Shown in pieces: positions 18,718-27,051 of a DNA stretch of 64,000 nt. Origin of the DNA: Streptomyces coffeae (GTDB lineage Bacteria; Actinomycetota; Actinomycetes; Streptomycetales; Streptomycetaceae). How positions within the stretch are numbered: position 1 is the stretch's first letter; every line of letters begins with the position of its first letter. The DNA is taken from the NCBI RefSeq assembly GCF_016741875.1, contig NZ_JAERRF010000008.1:248001-312000 (forward strand), in the 5' to 3' direction. Both the position numbers and the translations under genes were made by a program. Under the pieces are notes generated by a model, which ran no database searches, was not told the DNA's origin, and worked only from the letters and a program-made list of their open reading frames with translations.

Positions 18718-18924
18718 CCGCCTCGAACCGGGTCCAAACGATCACCGGAGAGGGCTTTCGCGGCTCGTCCGGGGTGCGGAATGCGCAGGCGGGCGAGGGC
18801 GCGCCTGGCGTAGATTGCCCCCTTGTCATGATGAGTGTGCAAGGCATGCGTTCTGTGGGGCGTACGGTGCGTGACGACCGCGTCCGGGCGCGTGACGAGG
18901 CCGGGGACGGAGCAGGGGAGCGGA

Positions 18925-20094
18925 GTGACTGAGCAGGGCGGGTCGGCGGCACGGGACGAGGTGGCCGCCGCCCGGAGGATCGTGGTCAAGGTCGGCTCGT
19001 CCTCCCTCACCACCGCGGCGGGGGGTCTGGACGCGGACCGGGTCGACGCGCTGGTCGATGTACTCGCGAAGGTTCTCGAGGGCGAGGCGGGGGACCAGGA
19101 GGCGGCCGCGGGCGGCAAGGAGATAGTCCTGGTCTCCTCGGGCGCCATCGCGGCCGGTCTGGCCCCGCTGGGCCTGGACCGGCGCCCCCGTGACCTGGCC
19201 CGCCAGCAGGCGGCCGCCAGCGTCGGACAGGGGCTGCTGGTGGCCCGCTACACGGCGTCCTTCGCCCGCTACGGGCGGCGGGTCGGCCAGGTGCTGCTCA
19301 CCACGGACGACACCAGCCGCCGCGCCCACTACCGCAATGCCACCCGCACCCTGGACCAGCTGCTGGCCATGGGCGCGCTGCCGATCGTCAACGAGAACGA
19401 CACGGTGGCCACCGACGAGATCCGGTTCGGCGACAACGACCGGCTGGCGGCCCTGGTCGCCCATCTGGTGCGGGCCGATCTGCTGGTGCTGCTCTCCGAT
19501 GTGGACGGCCTCTACGACGGAGACCCCAGGAGCCCCGGCACCTCCCGGATCGAGGAGGTCAGGGGCCCGAAGGACCTGGACGGGGTGTCGATCGGCAGCG
19601 CGGGGCGCTCCGGGGTCGGCACCGGCGGCATGGTCACCAAGGTCGATGCGGCGCGGATCGCGGCGGCGGCCGGGGTGCCGGTGGTGCTCACCTCCGCCAG
19701 CCGGGCCGGTGACGCCCTGCTGGGCCGCCGTACCGGCACGTACTTCCACCGCACCGGCCGCCGCTCCGCCAACCGGCTGCTGTGGCTCGCGCACGCCTCC
19801 ACGCCGCGCGGCGCCCTCACCCTCGACGACGGGGCGGTGCGTGCCGTGGTGGAGCGCCGCACCTCGCTGCTCCCGGCCGGGATCGCGTCCGTGGAGGGCG
19901 AGTTCACCGCCGGTGACCCGGTGGAGCTGCGGGACTCCGAGGGGCGGGCGGTCGCCCGCGGGCTGGTCAACTTCGACGCAAAGGAGATCCCCCGGCTGCT
20001 CGGGCGGTCCACCCGCGAGCTGGCCCGCGAGCTCGGTCCCGCCTACGAGCGCGAGGTCGTGCACCGCGACGACCTGGTGGTGCTGGACCGCTGA
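18925..20094 (+). CDS. proB: Glutamate 5-kinase
   Basis: This enzyme catalyses the first step of proline synthesis, ATP-dependent phosphorylation of glutamate. The 389-residue protein contains RIVVKVGSSSLT, LVSSGAIAAG, PIVNENDTVATDE, FGDNDRLAALVA, LSDVDGLYDGDPR and GTGGMVTKVDAA, the amino-acid-kinase fold. A C-terminal PUA domain follows (about 290-385; RGALTLDDGAVRAV to LVNFDAKEIPRLLGRS). GTG 18925 is chosen because GGGGAG lies just upstream; the frame is open further back to 18835. proA lies about 0.9 kb downstream, separated by one small gene. Confidence 0.94.
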   Translation: MTEQGGSAARDEVAAARRIVVKVGSSSLTTAAGGLDADRVDALVDVLAKVLEGEAGDQEAAAGGKEIVLVSSGAIAAGLAPLGLDRRPRDLARQQAAASVGQGLLVARYTASFARYGRRVGQVLLTTDDTSRRAHYRNATRTLDQLLAMGALPIVNENDTVATDEIRFGDNDRLAALVAHLVRADLLVLLSDVDGLYDGDPRSPGTSRIEEVRGPKDLDGVSIGSAGRSGVGTGGMVTKVDAARIAAAAGVPVVLTSASRAGDALLGRRTGTYFHRTGRRSANRLLWLAHASTPRGALTLDDGAVRAVVERRTSLLPAGIASVEGEFTAGDPVELRDSEGRAVARGLVNFDAKEIPRLLGRSTRELARELGPAYEREVVHRDDLVVLDR

Positions 20095-20421
20095 GGCCGC
20101 TGAGGCCGCGCCCCCGGGGGCGCCGGCGGGCGCGCGCCCGGGCTTCCGGCGCCCGCGCACCGGCTCCCCAGGGCCGCGCGCGGCGTGGGCGAGGGGGAGG
20201 ATTCGCGACAAGTCCGAGTCATTCCTTGAAGACCTTGTGCAAAAAGCCCCCGCGGCACCGCCGGGGCTGGTCAACTTTGTTCCACGGGGCCGCGAGGGCA
20301 GCGGGCCCGTGGCGGGCCGCGGCGGCCCCGGAGCGGAAGCGGAAGCCGCGGACCGTCAACCACACCGCCACTAGTGCTCCGCCCGCGGACGAGCGGAGCA
20401 GCGAGCTACAGGAGGCCGCCG
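20095..20421. other. Intergenic region between proB and a small gene
   Basis: This is GC-rich DNA with short open frames in all registers that look like shadows. A hairpin with arms AGCCCC (20245-20250) and GGGGCT (20263-20268), preceded by AAAA, may end proB transcription. An AGGAGG at 20410-20415 serves the next gene. Nothing else was seen. Confidence 0.5.
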
Positions 20422-20904
20422 GTGAGACGAGGGCGCCCGGGGGCGTCGCCCAGAGGGGCGGCGGAGCGCACCCTGACCAGTGTCGGAACAGGCAACACCG
20501 GGACGGCGGCCGCGGAGGCCGGGCCCGGGGCCGCCACGGAGCGGGCCGCCGGGCGCGTCGAGACCTCCCGGCTGTGGCACATCACCCTCAGCGTCTCGGG
20601 CGTCGAGGCGCCCCTGCGGGAGGTCCGGCGGGCCCTGGAGCAGCTCGCCCATGATCACCCCTTCCTGCTGACCAGCCGCTACGCCAACGATCATGCCGAG
20701 ATCCGCTACTGGGAGGAGGCCCGTGATCTGCACGACGCGGCGGCGGTCGCGCTGCGGCTGTGGGGCGAGCACCGCTCGACGGCCAACCTCCCGCCATGGG
20801 AGATCGTGGGGCTCGAGGTCATCGACCGTGATACGTATCACCAGCGGATCGCGGAGGGCTACGGTCCGCCGCCCGCCTCCCCGGTGGGTGTGCATCCGTT
20901 CTGA
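20422..20904 (+). CDS. Conserved hypothetical protein between proB and proA
   Basis: The GTG at 20422 follows AGGAGG by 6 nt, which decides the start and gives 160 residues. The first 50 are Gly/Ala/Arg-rich and probably disordered. The conserved-looking part runs from SRLWHITLSVSGVEAPLREV to YGPPPASPVGVHPF and includes LEQLAHDHPFLLTSRYANDH and EIRYWEEARDLHDAAAVALR. It looks like a compact alpha/beta domain with no membrane segment, signal or catalytic motif that I can name. The position between proB and proA is shared by streptomycetes as far as I recall, but no role in proline synthesis is shown. Confidence 0.75.
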   Translation: MRRGRPGASPRGAAERTLTSVGTGNTGTAAAEAGPGAATERAAGRVETSRLWHITLSVSGVEAPLREVRRALEQLAHDHPFLLTSRYANDHAEIRYWEEARDLHDAAAVALRLWGEHRSTANLPPWEIVGLEVIDRDTYHQRIAEGYGPPPASPVGVHPF

Positions 20905-20983
20905 GGACGTCTGTGCCCTCCCGGAATACGAGAACTCCGTCTCGAAGAGCGGAATAGCGGCGAGATCGGGCCCACCGGCTCAG

Positions 20984-20989
20984 TAGGCT
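20984..20989 (+). promoter_or_regulatory. -10 box of leaderless proA
   Basis: TAGGCT is followed by exactly 6 nt and then the proA ATG at 20996. There is no ribosome-binding sequence, which indicates a leaderless transcript. Confidence 0.6.
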
Positions 20990-20995
20990 GCCCCC

Positions 20996-22294
20996 ATGAC
21001 CAGCGCACCCACGTCGCCGCTCACCGACCCCTGGCCGAAGTCACCGGTCCTCCAGGCCGCCTACCGGGCCCGTGCCGCGGCCGCCGATCTCGCCCCGCTG
21101 CCGCGCGCCCTCAAGGACGACGCGCTGCTCGCCATGGCCGACGCCCTCGAGGTGCGCACCAAGGAGATCGTCGAGGCGAACGCGGTCGATGTGGAGCGGG
21201 CCCGTGCGGCGGGCATCAGCGACGCCATCGTCGACCGGCTGACCCTTACCCCCGAGCGGGTGCGGGCCATCGCCTCGGACGTCCGGGACGTGGTCGCGCT
21301 GCCCGACCCGGTCGGCGAGGTGGTGCGCGGTTCGACGCTCCCCAACGGGATCGACCTGCGCCAGGTGCGGGTGCCCCTCGGCGTCGTCGGCATCATCTAC
21401 GAGGCCCGGCCCAATGTGACGGTGGACGCGGCCGCGTTGTGCCTGAAGTCGGGCAACGCCGTACTGCTGCGCGGCTCTTCGTCCGCGTACCACTCCAACA
21501 GCGCGCTGGTGAAGGTCCTGCGGGATGCCGTCGGCGGCGCCGGACTGCCCGCGGACGCCGTGCAGTTGGTGCCGGGTGAGAGCCGGGAGTCGGTGCGCGA
21601 GCTGATGCGCGCCCGCGGTCTGGTCGATGTGCTGATCCCGCGCGGTGGCGCGTCCCTGATCCGCACCACCGTCGAGGAATCCACCGTCCCGGTCATCGAG
21701 ACCGGCACCGGCAACTGCCATGTGTACGTGGACGCGCAGGCGGATCTCGACATGGCGGTCGACATCCTGGTGAACTCCAAGGCCCAGCGGCCGAGTGTGT
21801 GCAACGCGGCCGAGACGCTGCTGGTGCACCGGGACATCGCGCGGGAGTTCCTGCCGCGCGCCCTGGACGCGCTGGCCGAGGCCGGGGTCACCGTGCACGG
21901 CGACGAGCGCGTGGTGGCGCTGGCGGAGGGCGCCAAGGCCACCGTCGTCCCGGCGGTGATGGACGACTGGGAGACCGAGTACCTGTCGTACGACATCGCG
22001 GCGGCGGTGGTGGACTCCCTGGAGGCCGCGGTGTCCCACATCCGGCTGTGGTCCTCCGGTCACACCGAGGCCATCGTGACGACCTCCCAGGCGGCCGCCC
22101 GCCGCTTCACACAGCTGGTGGACTCCACCACGGTCGCCGTCAACGCCTCCACCCGGTTCACCGACGGCGGGCAGTTCGGCTTCGGTGCCGAGATCGGCAT
22201 CTCCACCCAGAAGCTGCACGCCCGCGGTCCCATGGGACTTCCCGAGCTGACCTCGACCAAATACATCGTCACCGGAGACGGACACACCCGCTGA
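20996..22294 (+). CDS. proA: Gamma-glutamyl phosphate reductase
   Basis: ProA reduces gamma-glutamyl phosphate to glutamate semialdehyde with NADPH, the second step to proline. The 432-residue protein has the aldehyde-dehydrogenase-like fold with the catalytic cysteine at C269 in RPSVCNAAETLLVH. Other family stretches are PLGVVGIIYEARPNVTVD, GNAVLLRGSS, VDVLIPRGGASLI and GTGNCHVYVD. The length is normal. It has its own leaderless promoter, so it is not simply co-transcribed with proB. Confidence 0.95.
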   Translation: MTSAPTSPLTDPWPKSPVLQAAYRARAAAADLAPLPRALKDDALLAMADALEVRTKEIVEANAVDVERARAAGISDAIVDRLTLTPERVRAIASDVRDVVALPDPVGEVVRGSTLPNGIDLRQVRVPLGVVGIIYEARPNVTVDAAALCLKSGNAVLLRGSSSAYHSNSALVKVLRDAVGGAGLPADAVQLVPGESRESVRELMRARGLVDVLIPRGGASLIRTTVEESTVPVIETGTGNCHVYVDAQADLDMAVDILVNSKAQRPSVCNAAETLLVHRDIAREFLPRALDALAEAGVTVHGDERVVALAEGAKATVVPAVMDDWETEYLSYDIAAAVVDSLEAAVSHIRLWSSGHTEAIVTTSQAAARRFTQLVDSTTVAVNASTRFTDGGQFGFGAEIGISTQKLHARGPMGLPELTSTKYIVTGDGHTR

Positions 22295-22388
22295 CTCACC
22301 CGTTCGGGGGATACCCGATTCCATGCCCCGCTGGGGTGGATCTTCCCCCGAATACCATTTTGCCCTGCCCAAATTGACCCGTCCGGTC

Positions 22389-22394
22389 TACTCT
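22389..22394 (+). promoter_or_regulatory. -10 box for gene at 22401
   Basis: TACTCT is followed by 6 nt and a GTG start. The same hexamer with the same spacing occurs before the related gene at 23429. Confidence 0.55.
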
Positions 22395-22400
22395 GAATGG

Positions 22401-23039
22401 GTGCCGGACGACGTGGGGGGCACGCCGTTCCCGAACGGCGACGAGCCCGACGACCGCAGCCACGGAGAGGCGAACGACGAGTTCGCCGCCGTGGTCTTCG
22501 ACGAGGACTTCGTACGGTCGGCCCTGATTCATGAACCGACCGCGGTGGAACGGATACTGGCCGCGGCCGAGGCCCGCGCCGAAGCGGAAGCGTCCCGGCG
22601 GCGCCCCGCCGGGGTGCCCTCCGAGGACGAGCTGTTCGAGGACGGCTACGGCGCGGACGGCGAGGCCGAGTTCGGCTATGACCCCGAGGGCACCGACCCT
22701 GACGGCCGCTTCGGCCACGGCCGGGACATGGACGGCCTCTACGGCCCGTATGGCCCCTACGGGCGGTACGGCAGCGCCGGGCGCCCCTATCGCGGCCATG
22801 CCCGCTGGCAGCGCCCGGTGGCCTGGCTGCTGGCCGTCCTCATGGGCGTCGGCGTGGTCGCGCTGGCCTTCACCGCCGTCTACCGGGGCGCCTCGAGCAA
22901 CCGCCAGGACCCGGCCCCGCCACCCGCCACCAGCGGTGTCGACGGCAGCCCCACCGGGCCGCCGCGCCTGGAGCCCTCGGCGTCCTCCACGGCCGAGTCC
23001 GAGGCGCCGCCCGCCTCCACCGCGCCCCGGTCGCCCTGA
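22401..23039 (+). CDS. Single-span membrane protein with VVFDEDFVR motif
   Basis: With the GTG at 22401 the protein has 212 residues. An acidic N-terminal cytoplasmic part holds AAVVFDEDFVRSALIHEP and TAVERILAAAEARAEAEA. A Tyr/Gly-rich stretch (GLYGPYGPYGRYG) follows, then one membrane helix (WLLAVLMGVGVVALAFTAVY), then a short Ser/Pro/Thr tail outside. The motif recurs in the next plus-strand gene. No enzyme function is visible. The start is set by the -10 box 6 nt upstream; an in-frame ATG at 22323 is less likely. Function unknown; possibly an anchored adaptor. Confidence 0.7.
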   Translation: MPDDVGGTPFPNGDEPDDRSHGEANDEFAAVVFDEDFVRSALIHEPTAVERILAAAEARAEAEASRRRPAGVPSEDELFEDGYGADGEAEFGYDPEGTDPDGRFGHGRDMDGLYGPYGPYGRYGSAGRPYRGHARWQRPVAWLLAVLMGVGVVALAFTAVYRGASSNRQDPAPPPATSGVDGSPTGPPRLEPSASSTAESEAPPASTAPRSP

Positions 23040-23114
23040 GCGCTCCTTGGTGCGGTGCCGTGCCAGGCGTCGGGAGCAGGCGGCCCCTTCTGCACACAAG
23101 CGCAGACAGGCCCC

Positions 23115-23330
23115 AGGCCCTGTCCGGTGGATCTCATCGGGCCCGCGACGCCTGGCACCGCGCCCCCAGCTAACGCTGGGAGGTGCCCCCGGCTGCGTTG
23201 TCGGAGTCGCCCGAGTACGCCCAGTACGAGGGCGATCCTCCGCCTTGCGATCCTCCCCCAGCTAACGCTGGGAGGTGCCCCCTCACCAGACGCCGCGGGC
23301 TACTCCTCAAAGACCCACCGGACAGGGCCT
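23115..23330. mobile_element. MITE-like element with terminal inverted repeats
   Basis: A 216-bp non-coding element is bounded by a perfect 16-bp inverted repeat: AGGCCCTGTCCGGTGG at 23115-23130 and its complement at 23315-23330. Imperfect pairing continues inward (CCCGCGACGCCTGG against CCCGCGGCGTCTGG). Two CCCAGC-TAAC-GCTGGG hairpins lie inside. A related partial copy is at 16258. No transposase gene or clear target duplication is visible, so any mobility would depend on an element elsewhere. Confidence 0.65.
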
Positions 23331-23416
23331 AGCATGCCGCGCGGTATGCGGCGTTTCCTCCCGGAGCCGTCCGAAGTTGTGGAGTACCACCGCGTTTACC
23401 GCTGCCCGCCGCGACC

Positions 23417-23422
23417 TACTCT
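23417..23422 (+). promoter_or_regulatory. -10 box for gene at 23429
   Basis: TACTCT is followed by 6 nt and the ATG at 23429. The TTTACC at 23395-23400 is a possible -35 with a 16-bp spacer. The gene is probably leaderless. Confidence 0.55.
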
Positions 23423-23428
23423 TGAGGT

Positions 23429-24511
23429 ATGACCGGGCGTGGAGACCCTCCCGAGGGGACACCCGACGGCGTCCCGGGAGGTGGTGAGGACGAGTATCGC
23501 TCCGTCGTGTTCGACGAGTCGTTCGTTCGCGCTGCCCGGCTCCAGGAGTTCTCCGCCAAGGAGCGCATGGGCGAGCATGCGCAGGCGGTGCGCAGCCGCC
23601 ATGCCTGGGCCCGGGCCGGGGCGTCGCGGCAGGCCGTCATCCTCATCCTGTTGATCGCCCTCGCCTTCGCCGCGGCCGTCTACATGGGTGTGCGCCACCC
23701 CTACCAGGCCCCGCCGCCGCAGACCGTCGAGCCGCTGCACAGCAGTGTGGTGCCGCTGGCGCCGCGCGGTGAGGTGCCCGGCGGGGCACCGGCGGAGCTG
23801 TTCCGCAACAGCCCGGCCGCCGAGTTCCGCACCGGCGCCGAGGGGGTCACCCTGCCCGGGGCGCGGCGCACCCAGAGCTTCTCCGAGAGCCAGGTGATGT
23901 CGGCGCTCACCATCGCCAAGGAGTACGTGGTCACCTCGGCCCTCGATCCGGGCGTGCTCACCGGTGGCCCGGTGCGGTCGGTGCGGCTGCTGCTGGACCC
24001 GGCCCAGCAGGATCAGTTCGATCAGAGTTTCGAACACCCGGTGGACGACGGACGCCATGCCGCCACCGGCTGGCTCACCCGCTTCAACCCGGCCGAGGTC
24101 GCCCTGGCGGACACCCCGGTGCGGGTGCAGGGCACGCTCACCCTCGCCGAGCGCAGCCCGGCCAGCCTGGAGGTCACCGCCGACCACATCTTCGTCTACG
24201 CGGTACAGCGGGCCCATGAGCGCGGCCCGGACCACGCCTCGCTGTTCACCGTGCGTCGCGAGACGCGGTTCCAATTCGACCGCGAGGATCTGCGCGACCA
24301 CCATCTGGAGCTGGTGCAGAGCGCCGTGCTGGCGGGTCCGCAGACCTGTGCGGCGAACGCCTCCGGCTATCTGCGGCCGCTGCTCGCCGGGCAGAGCGCC
24401 AAGGGCGACGCCCCGGGCGGCACCGACCCCTACGCGCCGGGCCGGACCACCGTTTCGCTCTGCGGCGCCCTGACGCCCGGCTCCCAGCCCCGTATGGGTG
24501 GCGGCTCGTAA
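23429..24511 (+). CDS. Single-span membrane protein related to its upstream neighbour
   Basis: This 360-residue protein has the cytoplasmic motif YRSVVFDESFVRAARLQEFS and AKERMGEH, which parallels the motif of the gene at 22401. A membrane helix (AVILILLIALAFAAAVYMGV) follows. About 270 exported residues come next, with conserved-looking segments SFSESQVMSALTIAKEYVV, SVRLLLDPAQQDQFDQSF and ADHIFVYAV, resembling an extracytoplasmic ligand or interaction domain. One Cys pair (QTCAANA, SLCGAL) in the outside part could form a disulphide. The family was not recognised and no catalytic motif is seen. Promoter geometry is shared with the upstream paralogue. Confidence 0.75.
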   Translation: MTGRGDPPEGTPDGVPGGGEDEYRSVVFDESFVRAARLQEFSAKERMGEHAQAVRSRHAWARAGASRQAVILILLIALAFAAAVYMGVRHPYQAPPPQTVEPLHSSVVPLAPRGEVPGGAPAELFRNSPAAEFRTGAEGVTLPGARRTQSFSESQVMSALTIAKEYVVTSALDPGVLTGGPVRSVRLLLDPAQQDQFDQSFEHPVDDGRHAATGWLTRFNPAEVALADTPVRVQGTLTLAERSPASLEVTADHIFVYAVQRAHERGPDHASLFTVRRETRFQFDREDLRDHHLELVQSAVLAGPQTCAANASGYLRPLLAGQSAKGDAPGGTDPYAPGRTTVSLCGALTPGSQPRMGGGS

Positions 24512-24519
24512 GGCCGCGT

Positions 24520-24640
24520 GAGGGCCGTGCGAGGGCCGTGCGAGGGCCGTGCGAGGGCCGTGCGAGGGCCGTGCGAGGGCCGTGCGAGGGCCGTGCGAGG
24601 GCCGTGCGAGGGCCGTGCGAGGGCCGTGCGAGGGCCGCGC
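24520..24640. repeat. 11-bp tandem repeat array
   Basis: The unit GAGGGCCGTGC is repeated ten times without error, followed by one variant unit ending CGC. It lies between the stop of the preceding gene and the convergent M48 protease gene. Because 11 is not divisible by 3, every frame reads the same 11-residue repeat, so the open frames there are artefacts. Confidence 0.95.
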
Positions 24641-24670
24641 GGGGCCTTCTGCGGGGCGCCTCCGGCGCGC

Positions 24671-25831
24671 TCAGTCCCGGCGCGGGGTGTCGGTGCCGCC
24701 CTCAGGTCCGCCCTCAGGTCCGTCCTCGCGCCTCTCCTCGGGCCGGGCGTCCTCCGGGCCCGAGCCCTCGGACGTCTCCCCGCCCGTCCGGCCGCCGCCG
24801 GTGAACCGGTCGCGCAGCTTGCTGCCCAGGTCCCCGGCCCCGCCCGCCACGTCCCGTACGAACGTCATCAGCGGGTCCTTACTGGAGCGCACCGACTCCG
24901 CGTAGTGGTTCGCTGACTCGCGGAGGGAGTCGCTGACCGAGGTGTCCTTGTCCTCGTCGCGTCGCGGGTAGTGACCGTCCATGAGCCGCTGGTAGTCACG
25001 GGTGGCGGCCCACTTCTTCAGCTCGGCCGCGCGGACCGTGGTGAACGGGTGGCTACGCGGCAGCATGTTGAGGATCTTGAGCACGGAGTCGCGCAGGTCC
25101 CCGCTCGACTCGTACTCCTCCGCCTGCTCCAGAAACGCGTCCACGTTCATCTCATGCAGATGGTGGCCGCCCGCGAGCTTCATCAGACCGCGCATCGACG
25201 CCTGGAGGTCCTGGCCCACCAGCAGCCCCGCCCGGTCCGCCGACAGCTCCGACTTGCGGAACCACTCGCGCAGCGCCGTCACCAGGGCCAGCACCGCCAC
25301 ATTGCCCAGCGGGATCCAGGCCACCCGCAGCGCCAGGCTGGTGAGGAAGAGCAGTATCGTCCGGTAGACGGAGTGGCCGGACAGCGCATGGCCCACCTCG
25401 TGGCCGATGACCGCCCGCATCTCCTCCTCGTCGAGCAGCTCCACCAGCCCGGTGGACAGCACGATGATCGGCTCGTCCATGCCGATGCACATCGCCTGCG
25501 GCTGCGGGTTCTGAGTGATGTACATGGCCGGGACCTTCTCGAGGTCCAGGATGTAACAGGCGTCCCGTAGCATGTCGTTGAGGTGTGCGAACTGCCGGTC
25601 GCTCACCCGTACCGAATCGGACAGGTACAGCAGCCGCAGACTGCGCTCGGGCAGCAGTCCGCTCATCGCCTTGAAGGCGGTGTCGAAACCGGTCAGCTTG
25701 CGCAGGGCGACCAGGGCCGAGCGGTCCGCGGGATGTTCGTACGCGCGTGAGGAGATGCCCGGGAACCGCCGCCGGTTGCGGCTCGGCATCCGTTCCTGCC
25801 CGCCCTGTCCAAAGCTGCCGTTGTCGCCCAT
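24671..25831 (-). CDS. M48 family zinc metalloprotease
   Basis: This 386-residue membrane-associated peptidase has the zinc motif HEVGH (H144, E145, H148) and a third ligand probably in KSELSADRAGLLV. A hydrophobic pair of helices (TILLFLTSLALRVAWIPLGN and AVLALVTALREWF) separates the two. MGMDEPIIVLSTGLVELL and a Ser-His region fit HtpX/Ste24-like proteins that act in membrane-protein quality control. The C-terminal 60 residues are acidic and repetitive (EGGPEGGTDTP). It is encoded convergently with the preceding membrane protein gene. Confidence 0.88.
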   Translation of the reverse strand: MGDNGSFGQGGQERMPSRNRRRFPGISSRAYEHPADRSALVALRKLTGFDTAFKAMSGLLPERSLRLLYLSDSVRVSDRQFAHLNDMLRDACYILDLEKVPAMYITQNPQPQAMCIGMDEPIIVLSTGLVELLDEEEMRAVIGHEVGHALSGHSVYRTILLFLTSLALRVAWIPLGNVAVLALVTALREWFRKSELSADRAGLLVGQDLQASMRGLMKLAGGHHLHEMNVDAFLEQAEEYESSGDLRDSVLKILNMLPRSHPFTTVRAAELKKWAATRDYQRLMDGHYPRRDEDKDTSVSDSLRESANHYAESVRSSKDPLMTFVRDVAGGAGDLGSKLRDRFTGGGRTGGETSEGSGPEDARPEERREDGPEGGPEGGTDTPRRD

Positions 25832-25923
25832 GTGGCCCCCTCGTTGCCGATGTTCCGCCGGACTGTCTCGGTACTGCCGCGTCCCCCGGCCGACCCCAGC
25901 CTAGGCCCTGACCGGCGGGGCGT

Positions 25924-25929
25924 TAGCGT
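25924..25929 (+). promoter_or_regulatory. -10 box for 50-residue membrane protein
   Basis: TAGCGT is followed by GGAGAC and then the ATG at 25936. The 6-nt gap implies a leaderless start, although GGAGA could also act as a weak ribosome site. Confidence 0.5.
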
Positions 25930-25935
25930 GGAGAC

Positions 25936-26088
25936 ATGCCCGATATGACTGGCCTCACCGAAGTGCTCGCCGCCACCTCGAAGGACGCCGGACCGGGAGC
26001 GCTGTTGCGCACGGTCATCGTCGTCGGTGTGGTGGGCGCGGTCCTGCTCGCCTGGTTCCTGCTGCGCGGATACGGCAAGCAGGACTGA
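25936..26088 (+). CDS. Small membrane protein, 50 residues
   Basis: A 50-residue frame starts MPDMTGLTEVLAATSKDAG and continues with one membrane helix (LLRTVIVVGVVGAVLLAWFL) and a short basic tail LRGYGKQD. The upstream -10 box, the clean stop and the codon bias support a real gene. No family was recognised. It lies ahead of another tiny membrane protein and nadD. Confidence 0.65.
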   Translation: MPDMTGLTEVLAATSKDAGPGALLRTVIVVGVVGAVLLAWFLLRGYGKQD

Positions 26089-26205
26089 TGCCACCGGACC
26101 GGGCGCCGTGGCTGAACGCAGGACGGAGAGCAGCGCGTAAATCCGGCTCGCATACGATGTGGCCGACGTGACTCGACGCCTAGACCCCGATAGGTAGTGC
26201 CTGCG

Positions 26206-26367
26206 ATGAACAGCACCGCACACGCCCTGGCCACCCTCGCCTCCGAAGGCGGCGAGCACCACACCGACACCCATGCGAGCATCAGCCCGTACATGACCGG
26301 TGGCGGCGCGCTCGTCCTCCTCCTGCTGCTGCTGTGGATCACCACCCGCTTCAACCGGGACCGCTGA
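26206..26367 (+). CDS. Small membrane protein, 53 residues
   Basis: A 53-residue frame starts MNSTAHALATLASEGGEHH, has a His/Asp-rich exposed N-terminus (GEHHTDTHAS), one helix (GGGALVLLLLLLWITTRF) and ends NRDR. A TAGGTA box lies 9 nt before the ATG. nadD begins 59 bp downstream. Such very short proteins are conserved next to nadD in related genomes in my recollection, but no function is known. The histidine cluster could bind metal. Confidence 0.65.
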   Translation: MNSTAHALATLASEGGEHHTDTHASISPYMTGGGALVLLLLLLWITTRFNRDR

Positions 26368-26426
26368 CCGGGGCCGTGGACCCTGTGGGCTCCGGTGGCG
26401 GACCGGGCCCAGTAGGGTCTGCACGC

Positions 26427-27038
26427 ATGGAAGAGCAGAAGGTGCCCGGCAAGCGGCGGCTCGGTGTGATGGGCGGGACGTTCGACCCGATCCACCACGG
26501 ACACCTGGTCGCGGCGAGCGAGGTGGCGTCGCAGTTCCATCTCGACGAGGTGGTGTTCGTGCCGACCGGGCAGCCGTGGCAGAAGAGCCACAAGAAGGTT
26601 TCCCCGGCCGAGGACCGCTATCTGATGACGGTCATCGCGACCGCCTCCAATCCGCAGTTCTCGGTCAGCCGCATCGACATCGACCGCGGCGGACCGACGT
26701 ACACCACCGACACCCTCCGGGACCTGAGGGCGTCCAACGGTGACGCGGATCTGTTCTTCATCACCGGCGCGGACGCGCTCGCCCAGATCCTCACCTGGCG
26801 CGACGCCGAAGAGCTGTTCTCGCTCGCCCACTTCATCGGCGTGACCCGGCCGGGGCACATACTGGCCGACCCGGGTCTGCCGGAGGGCGGGGTATCCCTG
26901 GTCGAGGTGCCCGCGCTGGCGATCTCGTCCTCGGATTGCCGCTCGCGTGTCGCCCATGGCGAACCCGTCTGGTATCTGGTGCCGGACGGTGTGGTGCGCT
27001 ACATCGACAAGCGCGAGCTGTACCGGCACGACTGCTGA
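26427..27038 (+). CDS. nadD: Nicotinate-nucleotide adenylyltransferase
   Basis: NadD joins ATP and nicotinate mononucleotide to form deamido-NAD. The 203-residue protein has the nucleotidyltransferase motif GGTFDPIHHGHL near its N-terminus, followed by PTGQPWQK and the second ATP motif AISSSDCRSRV. The start at 26427 puts the motif at the expected place; an upstream in-frame ATG (26334) lies in the preceding small gene. TAGGGT lies 8 nt ahead of the ATG. It begins a run with the LCP-like gene, rsfS and a phosphatase. Confidence 0.94.
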   Translation: MEEQKVPGKRRLGVMGGTFDPIHHGHLVAASEVASQFHLDEVVFVPTGQPWQKSHKKVSPAEDRYLMTVIATASNPQFSVSRIDIDRGGPTYTTDTLRDLRASNGDADLFFITGADALAQILTWRDAEELFSLAHFIGVTRPGHILADPGLPEGGVSLVEVPALAISSSDCRSRVAHGEPVWYLVPDGVVRYIDKRELYRHDC

Positions 27039-27051
27039 AGGGGCATGCCCG

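Noticed and set aside
24520..24640. CRISPR array
   Set aside because: Units are 11 bp with no spacers and no cas genes nearby.
24518..24916. Open frames encoding RAVRGPCEG repeats
   Set aside because: They arise from the 11-bp tandem array, which is open in all frames.
26947..27051. N-terminal extension of the LCP-like protein
   Set aside because: The extra frame lies inside nadD; GTG 27052 has a better context.
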